The notes beneath the pieces were generated by a model, which worked only from the letters and a program-made list of their open reading frames with translations, was not told the origin of the DNA and did no database searches. A DNA stretch of 64,000 nt from Massospora cicadina (Eukaryota > Entomophthoromycota > Entomophthoromycetes > Entomophthorales > Entomophthoraceae): assembly GCA_022478985.1 (NCBI GenBank), contig JAKSZP010009297.1, forward strand, positions 1-64,000, given 5' to 3'. A program made the translations under genes and the position numbers. Of the stretch, positions 55,483-64,000 are shown piece by piece (position 1 is the stretch's first letter; each line of letters starts with the position of its first letter).

Positions 55483-55826
55483 TGTCAAGATTTCGCCAAA
55501 TTCTCTTGTCCATGGAGATTATACTCCATCAATCACCCCGGCTTCATCAGAAGGAAAGCTTAATTTATCTCAATCTATCAACGTTAATAAGAACGATCAG
55601 CCTCATCCCAATCAATTGATTGAAGATTTGATTGAACAATGATTAATTAGCACTGATAGATTACAAACCAAATCAAAACCTATAAATATTTAATCCTTTC
55701 AATAATATAGAATGAGTTCAATTTAAGACCTATTTTTAATTTAAATTTATCACTTTTTGGAGAATCTGCCCAGTGTAACTTTGAGAGAAAACCTGCCCCA
55801 TAGGAAGTGTAATCAAAACTTCTAGA
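55483..55826 (+). repeat. Element G 3' LTR (344 bp)
   Basis: It starts TGTCAAGATTTCGCC, ends TTCTAGA, and is followed by CTCCC. It is the partner of 49459-49792. Confidence 0.9.
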
Positions 55827-55831
55827 CTCCC

Positions 55832-56066
55832 ATTCCAGTATTACTTCTCCCAGCACCCAAACCCATGGGACCTTGGGCTGCGACAGCCTGGTTTGTTAGG
55901 TTGTTATTCTCAATTATGACCTTAAAGCGCTCGCTGGTGAATTCTATCACAGCTCAATTTAACGTCATTCAAGCTGCAGCGCCTCTGGCATTCTGGCTTG
56001 CCTTTTAGGTGGTTGTGCATCCCCACTGGCAGGCCATTCTAAACTTTATCTGCCGCCATCATGACA
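55832..56066 (+). repeat. Element J 5' LTR, third piece
   Basis: It matches 61050-61286: 'cattctggcttgcctttt' against 'cattcaggcttgcttttt', and 'actggcaggccattctaaa' against its partner. It ends ATGACA, aligned with CTGACA at the 3' LTR end. Confidence 0.75.
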
Positions 56067-56609
56067 TAATAAACCGTCCATTGTTTCTGGCCATTTCTGC
56101 TCTCCTCATTGAGATGGGTGACGCAGTGGTTACCATCTTTCATATGAACAATCAGTCAGTAGCCTGCTTTTGTTGCTTATCTGGATGATAACCAATCTTA
56201 TAACCAGCTTCTGGATGGTTTTGGGAAACTCCTTCATGGTCAAATTGCTCCAGTGTCCTATGCTTTACCCTCAGTCCGCCCTCAAAGTGGGTACTTCATG
56301 ATTGGCTTTGCCAACTTGATCTTGGGTTCATATTCTGACATTGATTTAGTATTGGTATTGGTATTGGTTACAGGTCCTGACGCCGCCCCTGCAGCCAAGT
56401 TGATTTGCTCCAGCTCACCTTTCAGCATGTCAATGGAAGTCCAGCCTGAGGAGGATGGGATGCAACCTCTTGTTCATCCCAATCTTGACCTTATAAAGGA
56501 ACCACTCTTCCCCCCAATTTAGTAACAATCTCTTCTATGTCAGCATAAATGACTGCATCCGCCAATAAAAAAAATTACGCTCACTTTCTATTACCAATGA
56601 AAATCTGTA
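56067..56609 (+). pseudogene. Element J gag region
   Basis: Positioned between the 5' LTR and the protease. The frame 56253-56522 (SYALPSVRPQSGYFMIGFA..., with a short Leu-Val repeat from TTGGTA triplication) has no clear capsid motif. No zinc knuckle was seen. Confidence 0.4.
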
Positions 56610-56760
56610 TTGAAGCACCTAGTGTCCTTTGAAAATTTGGTTAACACTGGAGCAACAGGCAACTTCATGAGTCTGTAGTTGGCCTAGCAGCTGTATATTG
56701 ACTTGAACCTGGGGCCAGAAGTGTTCTACTCGTCAGCTTCCCCGCATCTTATATATTGCA
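56610..56760 (+). pseudogene. Element J protease
   Basis: The frame reads FENLVNTGATGNFMSL, the retropepsin loop with the catalytic Asp replaced by Asn (codon AAC near 56644). The A counterpart is DTGASENFID. Confidence 0.6.
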
Positions 56761-57129
56761 GAACCATTACACTTATTATTTCACCACTTTAGTTTTTGTG
56801 ATCTCTTCTTGGCGATTCTTAACCTCATGTTCCGGGTGATTTTGTAGTGTGTTGATGGCATCAGCATTATGTGTAAAATTCACACGGAATCTAACACACT
56901 GTCATTCACCAACAGTCAGGTGGAGGTGAGTTCCCTTTAGTGCATACCCTTACTGAGGCTTAAAAATCATGGATCAATTACATCCCTCATATCTTCTGTA
57001 GGCCTTCTGCCAGATTTTCCCGCTCCATTGATGGGCTATTAGAGCATTTTTGACTCTGATAAGGCTAACCGCCTCCCCCCACATATGGATCATGATCAAG
57101 TTTTTAGACATTGGTGGAGGTGATAAACA

Positions 57130-57900
57130 TAAACTGTCCATTGTACCCCCATACAGCAGAGAAGGAGGCTGCCCTCAAAGCATGGTTGGATGACATGCTC
57201 AAGAAGGGTTGGTTGTTCAAGAAGACCTCCCCCAGTTGCCCCTCCCATTGTCTTTGTTTATAAAGCTAATGGTTCCCTTCATCCCTGCGTGAATTACAGA
57301 CACCTCAACAATATCACAGTCCATGATCCTTACCCACTGCCATTGAAACAGACAATTGGATAAGCACTTGCAAAGTCATGGGTGTTTTAAACTCGATCTG
57401 GTCAATGCCATTAATCAAATTTGGGTGAAGGAAGGTCAGGAATGGCTTACCGCTATCTGGACAAGACAAGGCATATTTAAATTTTGATTGATGCCTTTCA
57501 GACTGAAGAACTCACCTGAAACATTCCAAATAATGATCAATAGTTTGCTAGGGGATCTCAGATTTTCATGTGCTGTCGTATATATTGATAGCATTTTGGT
57601 ACATTCTCCCTCCCATGAACAACATGCAAAAGGCCTGAATGCGGTAATGGCTGTCCTGCATAAGGCTGGCTTGTTTGTCAAGCCGTCAAAATGCGAAATT
57701 TATTGGGAAGAAATCACCTTCTTGGGGGATCTTGTCTTTTAATATGTGTACGCCATTCCACCCAGCAACCTGGATGCAATCTGCAAGTGGCCAACTCCAA
57801 CGACTCAGAAGAAAAGTAAGGAGCTTCTTGCGTACCATCATATTCCTAAAAAAGTTCTCCCCTGCGCTCTCATAGCTAGACGCCTCTCTCCATCCACTCA
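57130..57900 (+). pseudogene. Element J reverse transcriptase
   Basis: EKEAALKAWLDDMLKKG opens the domain. PFRLKNSPETFQIMINSLLGDLRFSCAVVYIDSILVHSP shows the catalytic box as Y-I-D-S instead of Y-I/M-D-D. AGLFVKPSKCEIYWEEITFLG is the palm end. Frames change several times, and only the 84-codon piece 57488-57742 is open. Confidence 0.8.
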
Positions 57901-57949
57901 CAATCAAGAACGTTCCCTTTTTCTAACCGCCCAAGTGCCAGTAGGCATT

Positions 57950-58330
57950 TGATTTAATTAAAAAGGTGTTTTGTCACCCTCTATCATTAAGCAAGCGGAT
58001 CCTCCAAACCCTATACTATAGCATGCAATGCATCTTCTGCCGCGGTTGGGGCTGTCTTGCTACAAGAGAACGATGGGTTGGATTACCCAGCTTGCTTATT
58101 TTACCAACAGATACTCTTCCACTGATCAAACCTGGGTCATCTATGACAAGGAGCTGGCAGCTGTGGCGTGGGCCTTGACCCACTAGCATCTTCACTTTCA
58201 GGGCGCACAGCATGAATTGGCTGTGTGAACAGACCATCAAGCTCTTCTTTATTTCTGCAAGCCACAGAAGCTGGCACACCGGCAGGCTAGAACCTACTGG
58301 GACTGTGCAGCTTTAACTTCTAATATGAGT
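57950..58330 (+). pseudogene. Element J RNase H
   Basis: Fragments read ACNASSAAVGAVLLQENDGLDYPACLF, VIYDKELAAVAWAL-like sequence across a shift, and TDHQALLYFCKPQKLAHRQA. They follow the order seen in element A. Confidence 0.6.
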
Positions 58331-58689
58331 TTGTGAAAGGAGCATTAAATAAGCTTCCCAGATTTTTAAATCGCACCCTTCACATTGTCCAGCTGACTCA
58401 AATGAGGCGGATTCATCACGGTCATTCTCCCACTACACTTGGCCCTTGTTCCTCTCACAGTTTTAGAAGTAGTCTTGCTCCAGATGTGCCTTTGATCTCG
58501 CGGGACTTTGCAGCACAGACAGCATGTGCAGAAGTGGTGTAACTTTTGAAGCAGTTGACTCTTCCTTCCTCCAAGCGTTCCCTCTATTCTCTGGCTGAGG
58601 CCTCATCCATTTTTGGTCATGGGTGTGTGTTCCTTCCCTTCTCCAATCTGAAGTAATTCATACTCATCATAATACTCCCACTTGGTCGA

Positions 58690-59690
58690 CCCAAAAATAA
58701 AAAGTGCATTGATTTAATCAAGCGTATCTATAATTGGCTCAGATTGTCAAAGGATGTCCCAACATGGATTGCAGACTGTGTAACTTGCGCACAGGCCAAA
58801 TTATTTTGGTCTAGTAGGAATGGTCTCTTACATTCCTTGTAGCAGGCAGAGGCTTATGGACATTGGTTTACATGGATTTTATTGTTGAGATTTCCAGCTC
58901 AAAAGGGTTTACAGTGGTTATGGTGGTCGTAGACCTCTTTACTAAATTCTCCTTGTTTATCCCATGCTCTTCCTCCATCACTTCTAAAGAAACTGCCCGC
59001 ATGTTTTTGCGTCATGGATTTTCAATATTTAGGCTCCCACAAGAATTTATTGCAACTGAGGGACTAATTTACAGATCAGTCTTGGAATGAGCTATTGGTA
59101 ATTTTGATAATTACGCCCTGTCGCTTTACTGTGTACCATCAACAATCAGATGGCCAACCTGAACAGGTCAGTCAGATCTTAGAACAGTATCTGCGGTGCT
59201 ACACTGCTGCCATCAGGACACCTGGGCAATGACTTTCCCCTCGTTCATTTGTGTAAACTAATGAAACACACACATCTATTGGCTTTTCCCATATGAAGCA
59301 ACTTTGGGGTATAAATCTTCATTTTTGGTTGGCCCATGCCTTTGATCAGAGATACCAGCTTCAGCTGGCCGCGCTCAGCACATTCAGTCCACACAGTACC
59401 TGGTTCAGAAGAATTTAACTAAGGCCATAAGTGATTACAAACGGTTTACAGATCAGAAGCGTTACCAGAACATGAATAAAGAGTGTTCACATGTCATGCT
59501 CAACAAGTGACATTTGAGGATACAGATGCCCTCACATAAGTTTGCAAGTAAACTCTCAGGTCCCCATCTGGTGGAAGAAGACTTGGGAAATGGCTCCTTC
59601 TTTTAAAACCTACCACCCCACTGGAAGGAATTTCCGGTCTTCCATGTCTCTCAGCTATCCCCAATCAAAGAGGTGATTCCATCATACTTA
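58690..59690 (+). pseudogene. Element J integrase
   Basis: The plus frame 58863-59090 reads VYMDFIVEISSSKGFTVVMVVVDLFTKFSLFIP (first catalytic Asp) and FRLPQEFIATEGLIYRS, where the second Asp (normally S/T-D-R-G) is lost. Around 59130-59210 'VYHQQSDGQPEQVSQILEQYLRCYT' is readable across frames, with the Gln-Pro-Glu of the DDE region. This matches chromovirus integrases. Confidence 0.75.
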
Positions 59691-59990
59691 GAGCCCATTT
59701 TGATTAAAGATATGGAAGAGGCTGAAGTTGAGGGCATCCTGGCTCCTAAAAATCATGATATTTAATTCAGTATTTGGTCTCAGGGAAAGGCTATCCAGCC
59801 TACAAGAACAGCTGGGTTGGCGCGTGGGACTGTGTCAACTGCTTTGAGCTTGTTGAGGCTTCACGTGTTACCCAACTCAGTTTATCCCGTCCTTCCCCAA
59901 AAATTGCTATGATCATGTCAATCAAGTTGCCCAAGGCCTATAAAAATGTTGCCCTACCACAATTCTCCGGTGGTGGCGCTCCCTCTTTGG
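59691..59990 (+). pseudogene. Element J degenerate chromodomain
   Basis: EVEGILAPKNHDI, a stop, then IQYLVSGKGYPAYKNSWVGAWDCVNCFELVEAS: the Y-L-V-x-W-K-G-Y...ENSW chromodomain skeleton with the Trp before K-G changed to Gly. Position and pattern equal those of element A. Confidence 0.65.
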
Positions 59991-60006
59991 GAAAAGGTAA
60001 GGGTAA

Positions 60007-61286
60007 TGTAAGTCTAGTGGAGCACCATCTCCACTTAGACTGGGTAATGTTCCCGTTCCCATCAAAAAGAGTCTAAGAAGGCCAGCTGTCCCTCTCATCT
60101 CCCAAAGCAACCTTGCCCTGTGATGGACAAGCGATGGGTAACAGCTGTCCCTTTAAGGACCCCGCCACCTGTACCAGCATTAACTTCTGACGAATTATTG
60201 CAACAGACTAAAGCGATTTGTGCTAAGCTAAAAGTAGAGTCAGCATTCTCTTGGCATAAAAGGTTCAAATAAAGTCTAGAGCAATCACTCTCAGCATCAA
60301 ATCCCAAGAGCTCCAAACCGTTGGCAACAAAGCCTGACAGGAACATACTTTTGTGTAAACAAAGAAACTAGTGCAAAATATCTAAAAACTCGCTGATGGC
60401 ATTAGGCCATTGGGAATTGTTGCCAACAGTTTGAAACTCAGTCTTGAAACCTCAAAATCTCATCCAATATTTCTTTCTGGGTCAAACGGATTCCAGAATG
60501 ACCAGGTGCAGGAGGGTTGGGCGCCCCAAACCCATTTCTGACCTCTTGGGACTGCCCCTAAGTGGGGTAACTTTGGGAGGTTCTTCTGCTTGTTGGGTGA
60601 GATGCTGACACTCCAGTCATCAGAACCACAGAAAATTATGCAATTTGGGCATCTATGGATGAACTGACAGTTACTTTGCCTGCCGCCAATAATTTTGAAT
60701 TCAGTTTAAAATAATCCGTTTATCCCCCCTCGCCTGAAGTTTGCTGGTTAGGAAAAATCTTGAATGCCCCAATCCTGAGTTTTTCCATTCTATTCCTCAA
60801 ATCAATTGTCTATTTAAATAATTGTAACACATTGAGAAAAATAATGGTCAATTCTCTTATTTTTAACTTCAATAAAAATCTTTCTGTACTCAAATTTATC
60901 TATATTATAACAAAAAATTTCTTGTTAAACCATATTACATTTGCAATGTGGCCTCACGGCCCACGTATCAACTTGGTTGTCAGTTATTATTTTAATTTTG
61001 ATCCCAAACGTAGTTTCTTGGGCCTATTGAGAAAAACCTTTGTGGTGTTTACCCCATTCTCACAACTCCCTACAACCAGGCCCATTGGCCTAAGGCTGCA
61101 ACACTCTGATTTCTTTCAGTGTTATCCTTGACATTTGCGGCCCATTTACACCTCATTGTTGCTCTTATCCTAGTACAATAAACATTGTTTGTGCGGCAAT
61201 GCCCATGGCATTCAGGCTTGCTTTTTGGGTGCTTCTGCAACTTGACTGGCAGGCCGGTCTAAAATTTATCTGCCGTTGCCCTGACA
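60007..61286 (+). repeat. Element J 3' LTR (1280 bp)
   Basis: It starts TGTAAGTC after the purine-rich GGGAAAAGGTAAGGGTAA, and ends CTGACA. It aligns with the three pieces of the 5' LTR. The open frame 60760-61131 lies in its AT-rich middle and shows no motif. Confidence 0.8.
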
Positions 61287-62714
61287 CCAGTGCATAAATA
61301 GTAACATGTGAAAGATAGAGTAGCCTATTGCACCACCATGGATTTGGTAGAGTAGTTTAGTTGGACGACTTATGGTCCAGTCCTTTTGAAATTATCACAT
61401 AAATGGCAATAGAAGTCTAGATATTGAAAACGTTATTGATGGTTATATAGTAATCTTAGTCTATACCACATACTTAAAGTATTGAATCTAGGAAAGAAAA
61501 AATATATAAATAAATAATATAAGATAAAAAACATAAATATAAAAGAAAGAAGAGAAAAGATATTTAAAAAGATATATTTATTATAAGTAAGATTATCCTC
61601 AAAAAATAAAAAAATAGAACTAAATTTTTAAATAATATCAGATTTAATTGCCATGATCAAAAGTATCTGATGGTAGCTTATCTTTTATGGTTGTTCGGGG
61701 AGAAGGGGTATAAACTATGAAGACAGTAGTGAAGAAGATGTGGGAGCTCTTGGTAGGATCTGCTTGTGTTGAAACTGAGTCTGCCATAAAGAGGCACAAG
61801 GAGAAAGAGAATGAGGATATTTAGAAGATCAACTCTGATAAAAATGGAGAGTCCAGCCTGGGGGAGTACAGGAACTAAGGAATTTATTGGTCAATATGAT
61901 TAAAAAATCCTTGTATGGTGTGGAGTTGTAAAGGCCTAACCTGGGGATTACAAGTTTTCCAAAACATATTATCAGCAAATTTGACCAAAGTAGTCTTGGT
62001 GTGGCATGGGACCATGGAACTGCGCTCAAAGGAGGATGAAGCGAGAAGGAGACAAAGAGGAAACATTCTAAGGAGAAGGGTCATGAAGAGATTCATTGTG
62101 CAAGGAAAAATAAGTTTGACAAAAAGAGCGAATTTGAAGTATTCTGGCTGATTCAGGACCAAGAACAAAGTGTCATCTGCCTCCAAGGATCCATCATTAC
62201 TAGAAATCTTGTTGAGCGGGGTGCTGCGTTGAAATTTAGTTCCCACATAATAAAGCTTAATCAATTAAAATATTATCTGCCCTATCTTTTGAGGGGTGAT
62301 TTACCATAGGCAATGTTGGGGTTATCATATGATTGGTAACTATTGTTGGTTGTTCTTTCTTATGGGATGGCGATTGTTCATTGGTATTTGATCTGACTGG
62401 ATTACTGATGTTCTGTCGGGGAGAATCTTAGTAATATTTTACAAGAAATTCTATTTATCATTTTACGTTTGTATATATAATTATCTTTTATGAATCAATC
62501 AATGTTTGTCCCTGATCAATTAAGGGATATTGTTAGTTTCTAGGCAAAAAAACGCTTTTGGTAGCAACATGTAGTTTAACCATTTTAATTAACGTCACCT
62601 ACTAATAGTTGGTAAAAGGTCCCTTTACCAAAGCAGGTTGCTAGCTAATAAAGATGATTCTCTGGGATTGATTGAAGACTTTGGGAAATGGTCTTCAGAT
62701 ACTCACCCAGGAGT
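61287..62714. other. Unassigned flank with a lysine-rich open frame
   Basis: It is mostly AT-rich. On the plus strand one frame is open from 62040 to a stop at 62307, and nearly open from about 61950. It contains KRKHSKEKGHEEIHCARKN, SEFEVFWLIQDQEQSVICL and KLNQLKYYLPYLL. There is no ATG start and no domain I recognise. The composition would suit a Gag- or ORF1-like basic region, but this is a guess. The minus frame 61884-62264 is its shadow. Confidence 0.35.
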
Positions 62715-63641
62715 TGTCATGTTCTAGTCAATGGCTGAACCAATTAGACGGATAAAGTAATCAATTTCTTTGGATGACTTCTGAGTAATAATTTAATAGT
62801 GATGGTTGCCGTTCCTATTGGGACGCCAACAGAAGAGTTAGGCGTTGGAATTCTTTATATAAATCCATTGGATATTAATCAATAAATCAGACTTATATCA
62901 AATAAATCTTTAACCTGTTATATACTTAATGCATCTTATCCTTTGGATTAGAGTTGAAAGATATTTTTTATTTATATTGCTGTTAAGATCTCTAAATCTC
63001 TTGTGTCAAGAGAAGAAGGGAGAAGATCAATGTATCCCCCCATTAGGTTAGAAACCTAATGCTAAAAAGAGAAGAATGGAGAAGTTTTTGGTCCAGAAGT
63101 TTCTAGCTCTAGAAGAAGAATTGAAGGGATATGATTTATTTTGTCTGGAAGATTTCATTTACTTTTAGGCTTAAGAAGGAAAAGTTTTAGTACCTATCTA
63201 GCCTTGAGTGCATATTAAATTTTGTTGTATAGAGCTCAACTAGGACAATAGTGTTTATACTATTGTCAACCCATTCAATTAATATCTACAATATACTTAA
63301 CGCGCACATTTTACCTGTAAAGTAAACATAAAGATGTCTACACCATCGCACTCAGCTTTTCTTATAGCTGGATTTTGTTCAACCAATCTCTTGGTGGGTT
63401 GTATCTCAATTTTGAATAATCCTATTATATTATTACTTACAATATGACACTTTTTGACAGCCTATATGCTTAACTCTTTACAAAGTTATTATGTTTTATA
63501 TCTCTATAAGACATGAATAATTTAGCACTATTTATGGTGGTTTTTCCTTAGTAATTTATAATAGTCTTTTACTTTTGAGGTGGGTTTTGGATTTTTCCAT
63601 ACTTCTTTGGAAATAAATGATTTATAGATACTCTCCTCATA
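62715..63641 (+). repeat. Element K 5' LTR (about 927 bp)
   Basis: It starts TGTCATGTTC and ends ACTCTCCTCATA, like the LTR of A (TGTCATGTTT ... ACTCTCATGATA) and of similar length. It is followed by CTAGATGACC, the post-LTR motif of A. The rest of K lies outside the window, so no second LTR or duplication can be checked. Confidence 0.55.
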
Positions 63642-64000
63642 CTAGATGACCAACCCCATTTTTTATACATGCTTGGACCTTTTCTGCGTATGCATAGCCT
63701 TGATAATATATTGGGTTTGTTGGCCGTTTGCCATGGCTATAATGCTTTTCATTACTAGTTTCTCATTTGGTATATTTATATGGATCAAAGTTTTTCTTGA
63801 TACTGCCAACTAGAGGGTTCTTACCCTTACTGCAGATAACTGGTGGTTTTGGAAACCTAGAGGTCCTACTGAATCTATTACAAAACCAACCTCAGAAATA
63901 TTTATTGAATTGAAGCATGCGTTAACTTTATTGTTTTCAACTCTTCTTTTATTACCTTTGAAAACAGCCATATTCACCTCCTCATAGAGCTAACTTGTTG
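63642..64000 (+). mobile_element. Start of chromovirus K interior (cut by window end)
   Basis: It begins CTAGATGACCAACCCC, close to TTAGATGACCCACCCC in A, and a few later blocks resemble A at 8650-8980. No protein domain is reached before the window ends. Confidence 0.45.

Larger units (their letters stand above)
49459..55826 (+). mobile_element. Gypsy element G with collagen-like Gag
   Basis: This 6.4-kb element lies in the 5' LTR of J. It has LTRs of 334 and 344 bp, target duplication CTCCC, a primer site and a polypurine tract. The coding order is coiled-coil Gag with a Gly-X-Y tract, capsid, protease (DMGSP), dUTPase-like region, RT (YLDD kept), RNase H and integrase (DDE Glu lost). Its capsid and protease resemble those of C more than those of B and F. 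All frames are broken by stops and shifts. Confidence 0.9.
21887..61286 (+). mobile_element. Chromovirus J, outermost element of the nest
   Basis: The 5' LTR starts near 21887 and is cut by elements C and G. Its pieces (21887-22362, 48888-49458, 55832-56066) together align with the 3' LTR at 60007-61286. After removing C and G, J is about 6.5 kb with gag, protease (NTGA), RT (YIDS), RNase H, integrase and a degenerate chromodomain, all plus strand. This is the most decayed coding sequence in the window, consistent with it being the oldest host of the nest. The summed 5' LTR length and the 3' LTR length agree closely, although one segment appears duplicated at the C junction. Confidence 0.75.

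Noticed and set aside
60760..61131. 123-codon frame as an independent gene
   Set aside because: It lies in the AT-rich middle of the J 3' LTR, has no motif and has no counterpart frame in the 5' LTR.
1..64000. tRNA, rRNA or other RNA genes
   Set aside because: No cloverleaf-like or rRNA-like stretch was recognised. Primer sites imply a tRNA elsewhere in the genome, not here.

Overview
This 64-kb window is eukaryotic and most likely comes from a fungus with a transposon-swollen genome. It holds one ordinary gene, a Sec1/Munc18-family (SM) gene at 3387-5968 on the minus strand. The gene can be read as five exons whose splice phases all close to give a 720-residue protein. Almost everything else is decayed retrotransposon sequence: chromodomain and non-chromodomain Ty3/Gypsy elements and one long LINE. 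The phylum cannot be fixed from the sequence.

Layout. 1-460: scrap of LINE ORF1. 461-3386: non-coding. 3387-5968: the SM gene, in a visibly CpG-rich block. About 7240-19350: a LINE (zinc-knuckle ORF1, then endonuclease/RT ORF2) split inside ORF1 by chromovirus A (7746-14079, 5-bp target duplication GGCAG). 19351-21886: unassigned sequence with a 1-kb repeat (E1). 21887-61286: chromovirus J, whose 5' LTR was hit by two further elements, C (22363-48887, minus strand) and G (49459-55826). C in turn contains E2 (about 44595-45612), B (24430-30365, target duplication AAGGC) and D (31193-43215, duplication CCCTC). D contains F (33131-40435, duplication GTCCC). J > C > D > F is therefore a four-level nest, and C's pol reading frame can be followed across both the B and D insertions. 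61287-62714: unassigned. 62715-64000: start of another chromovirus (K).

How the parts work together. B, C, F and G share the domain order gag - protease - dUTPase-like domain - RT - RNase H - integrase. B, F and G carry the same 18-base tRNA-type primer binding site, TGGTGCTCACTACAGGGG; C has it with one mismatch and D a poor copy. Chromovirus A has no TGG-type site but shows a possible self-priming arrangement. All elements are damaged by stops, frameshifts and lost catalytic residues, so none looks autonomous.

Most notable observations: a collagen-like Gly-X-Y tract flanked by coiled coils in the Gag of element G; dUTPase-like domains in four Gypsy lineages, with the motif-3 Asp/Tyr kept in C; a 49-bp minisatellite inside the LTRs of D; and 30- and 34-nt introns in the SM gene. 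Element boundaries rest on aligned LTR pairs and target duplications read by eye. No database search was possible.
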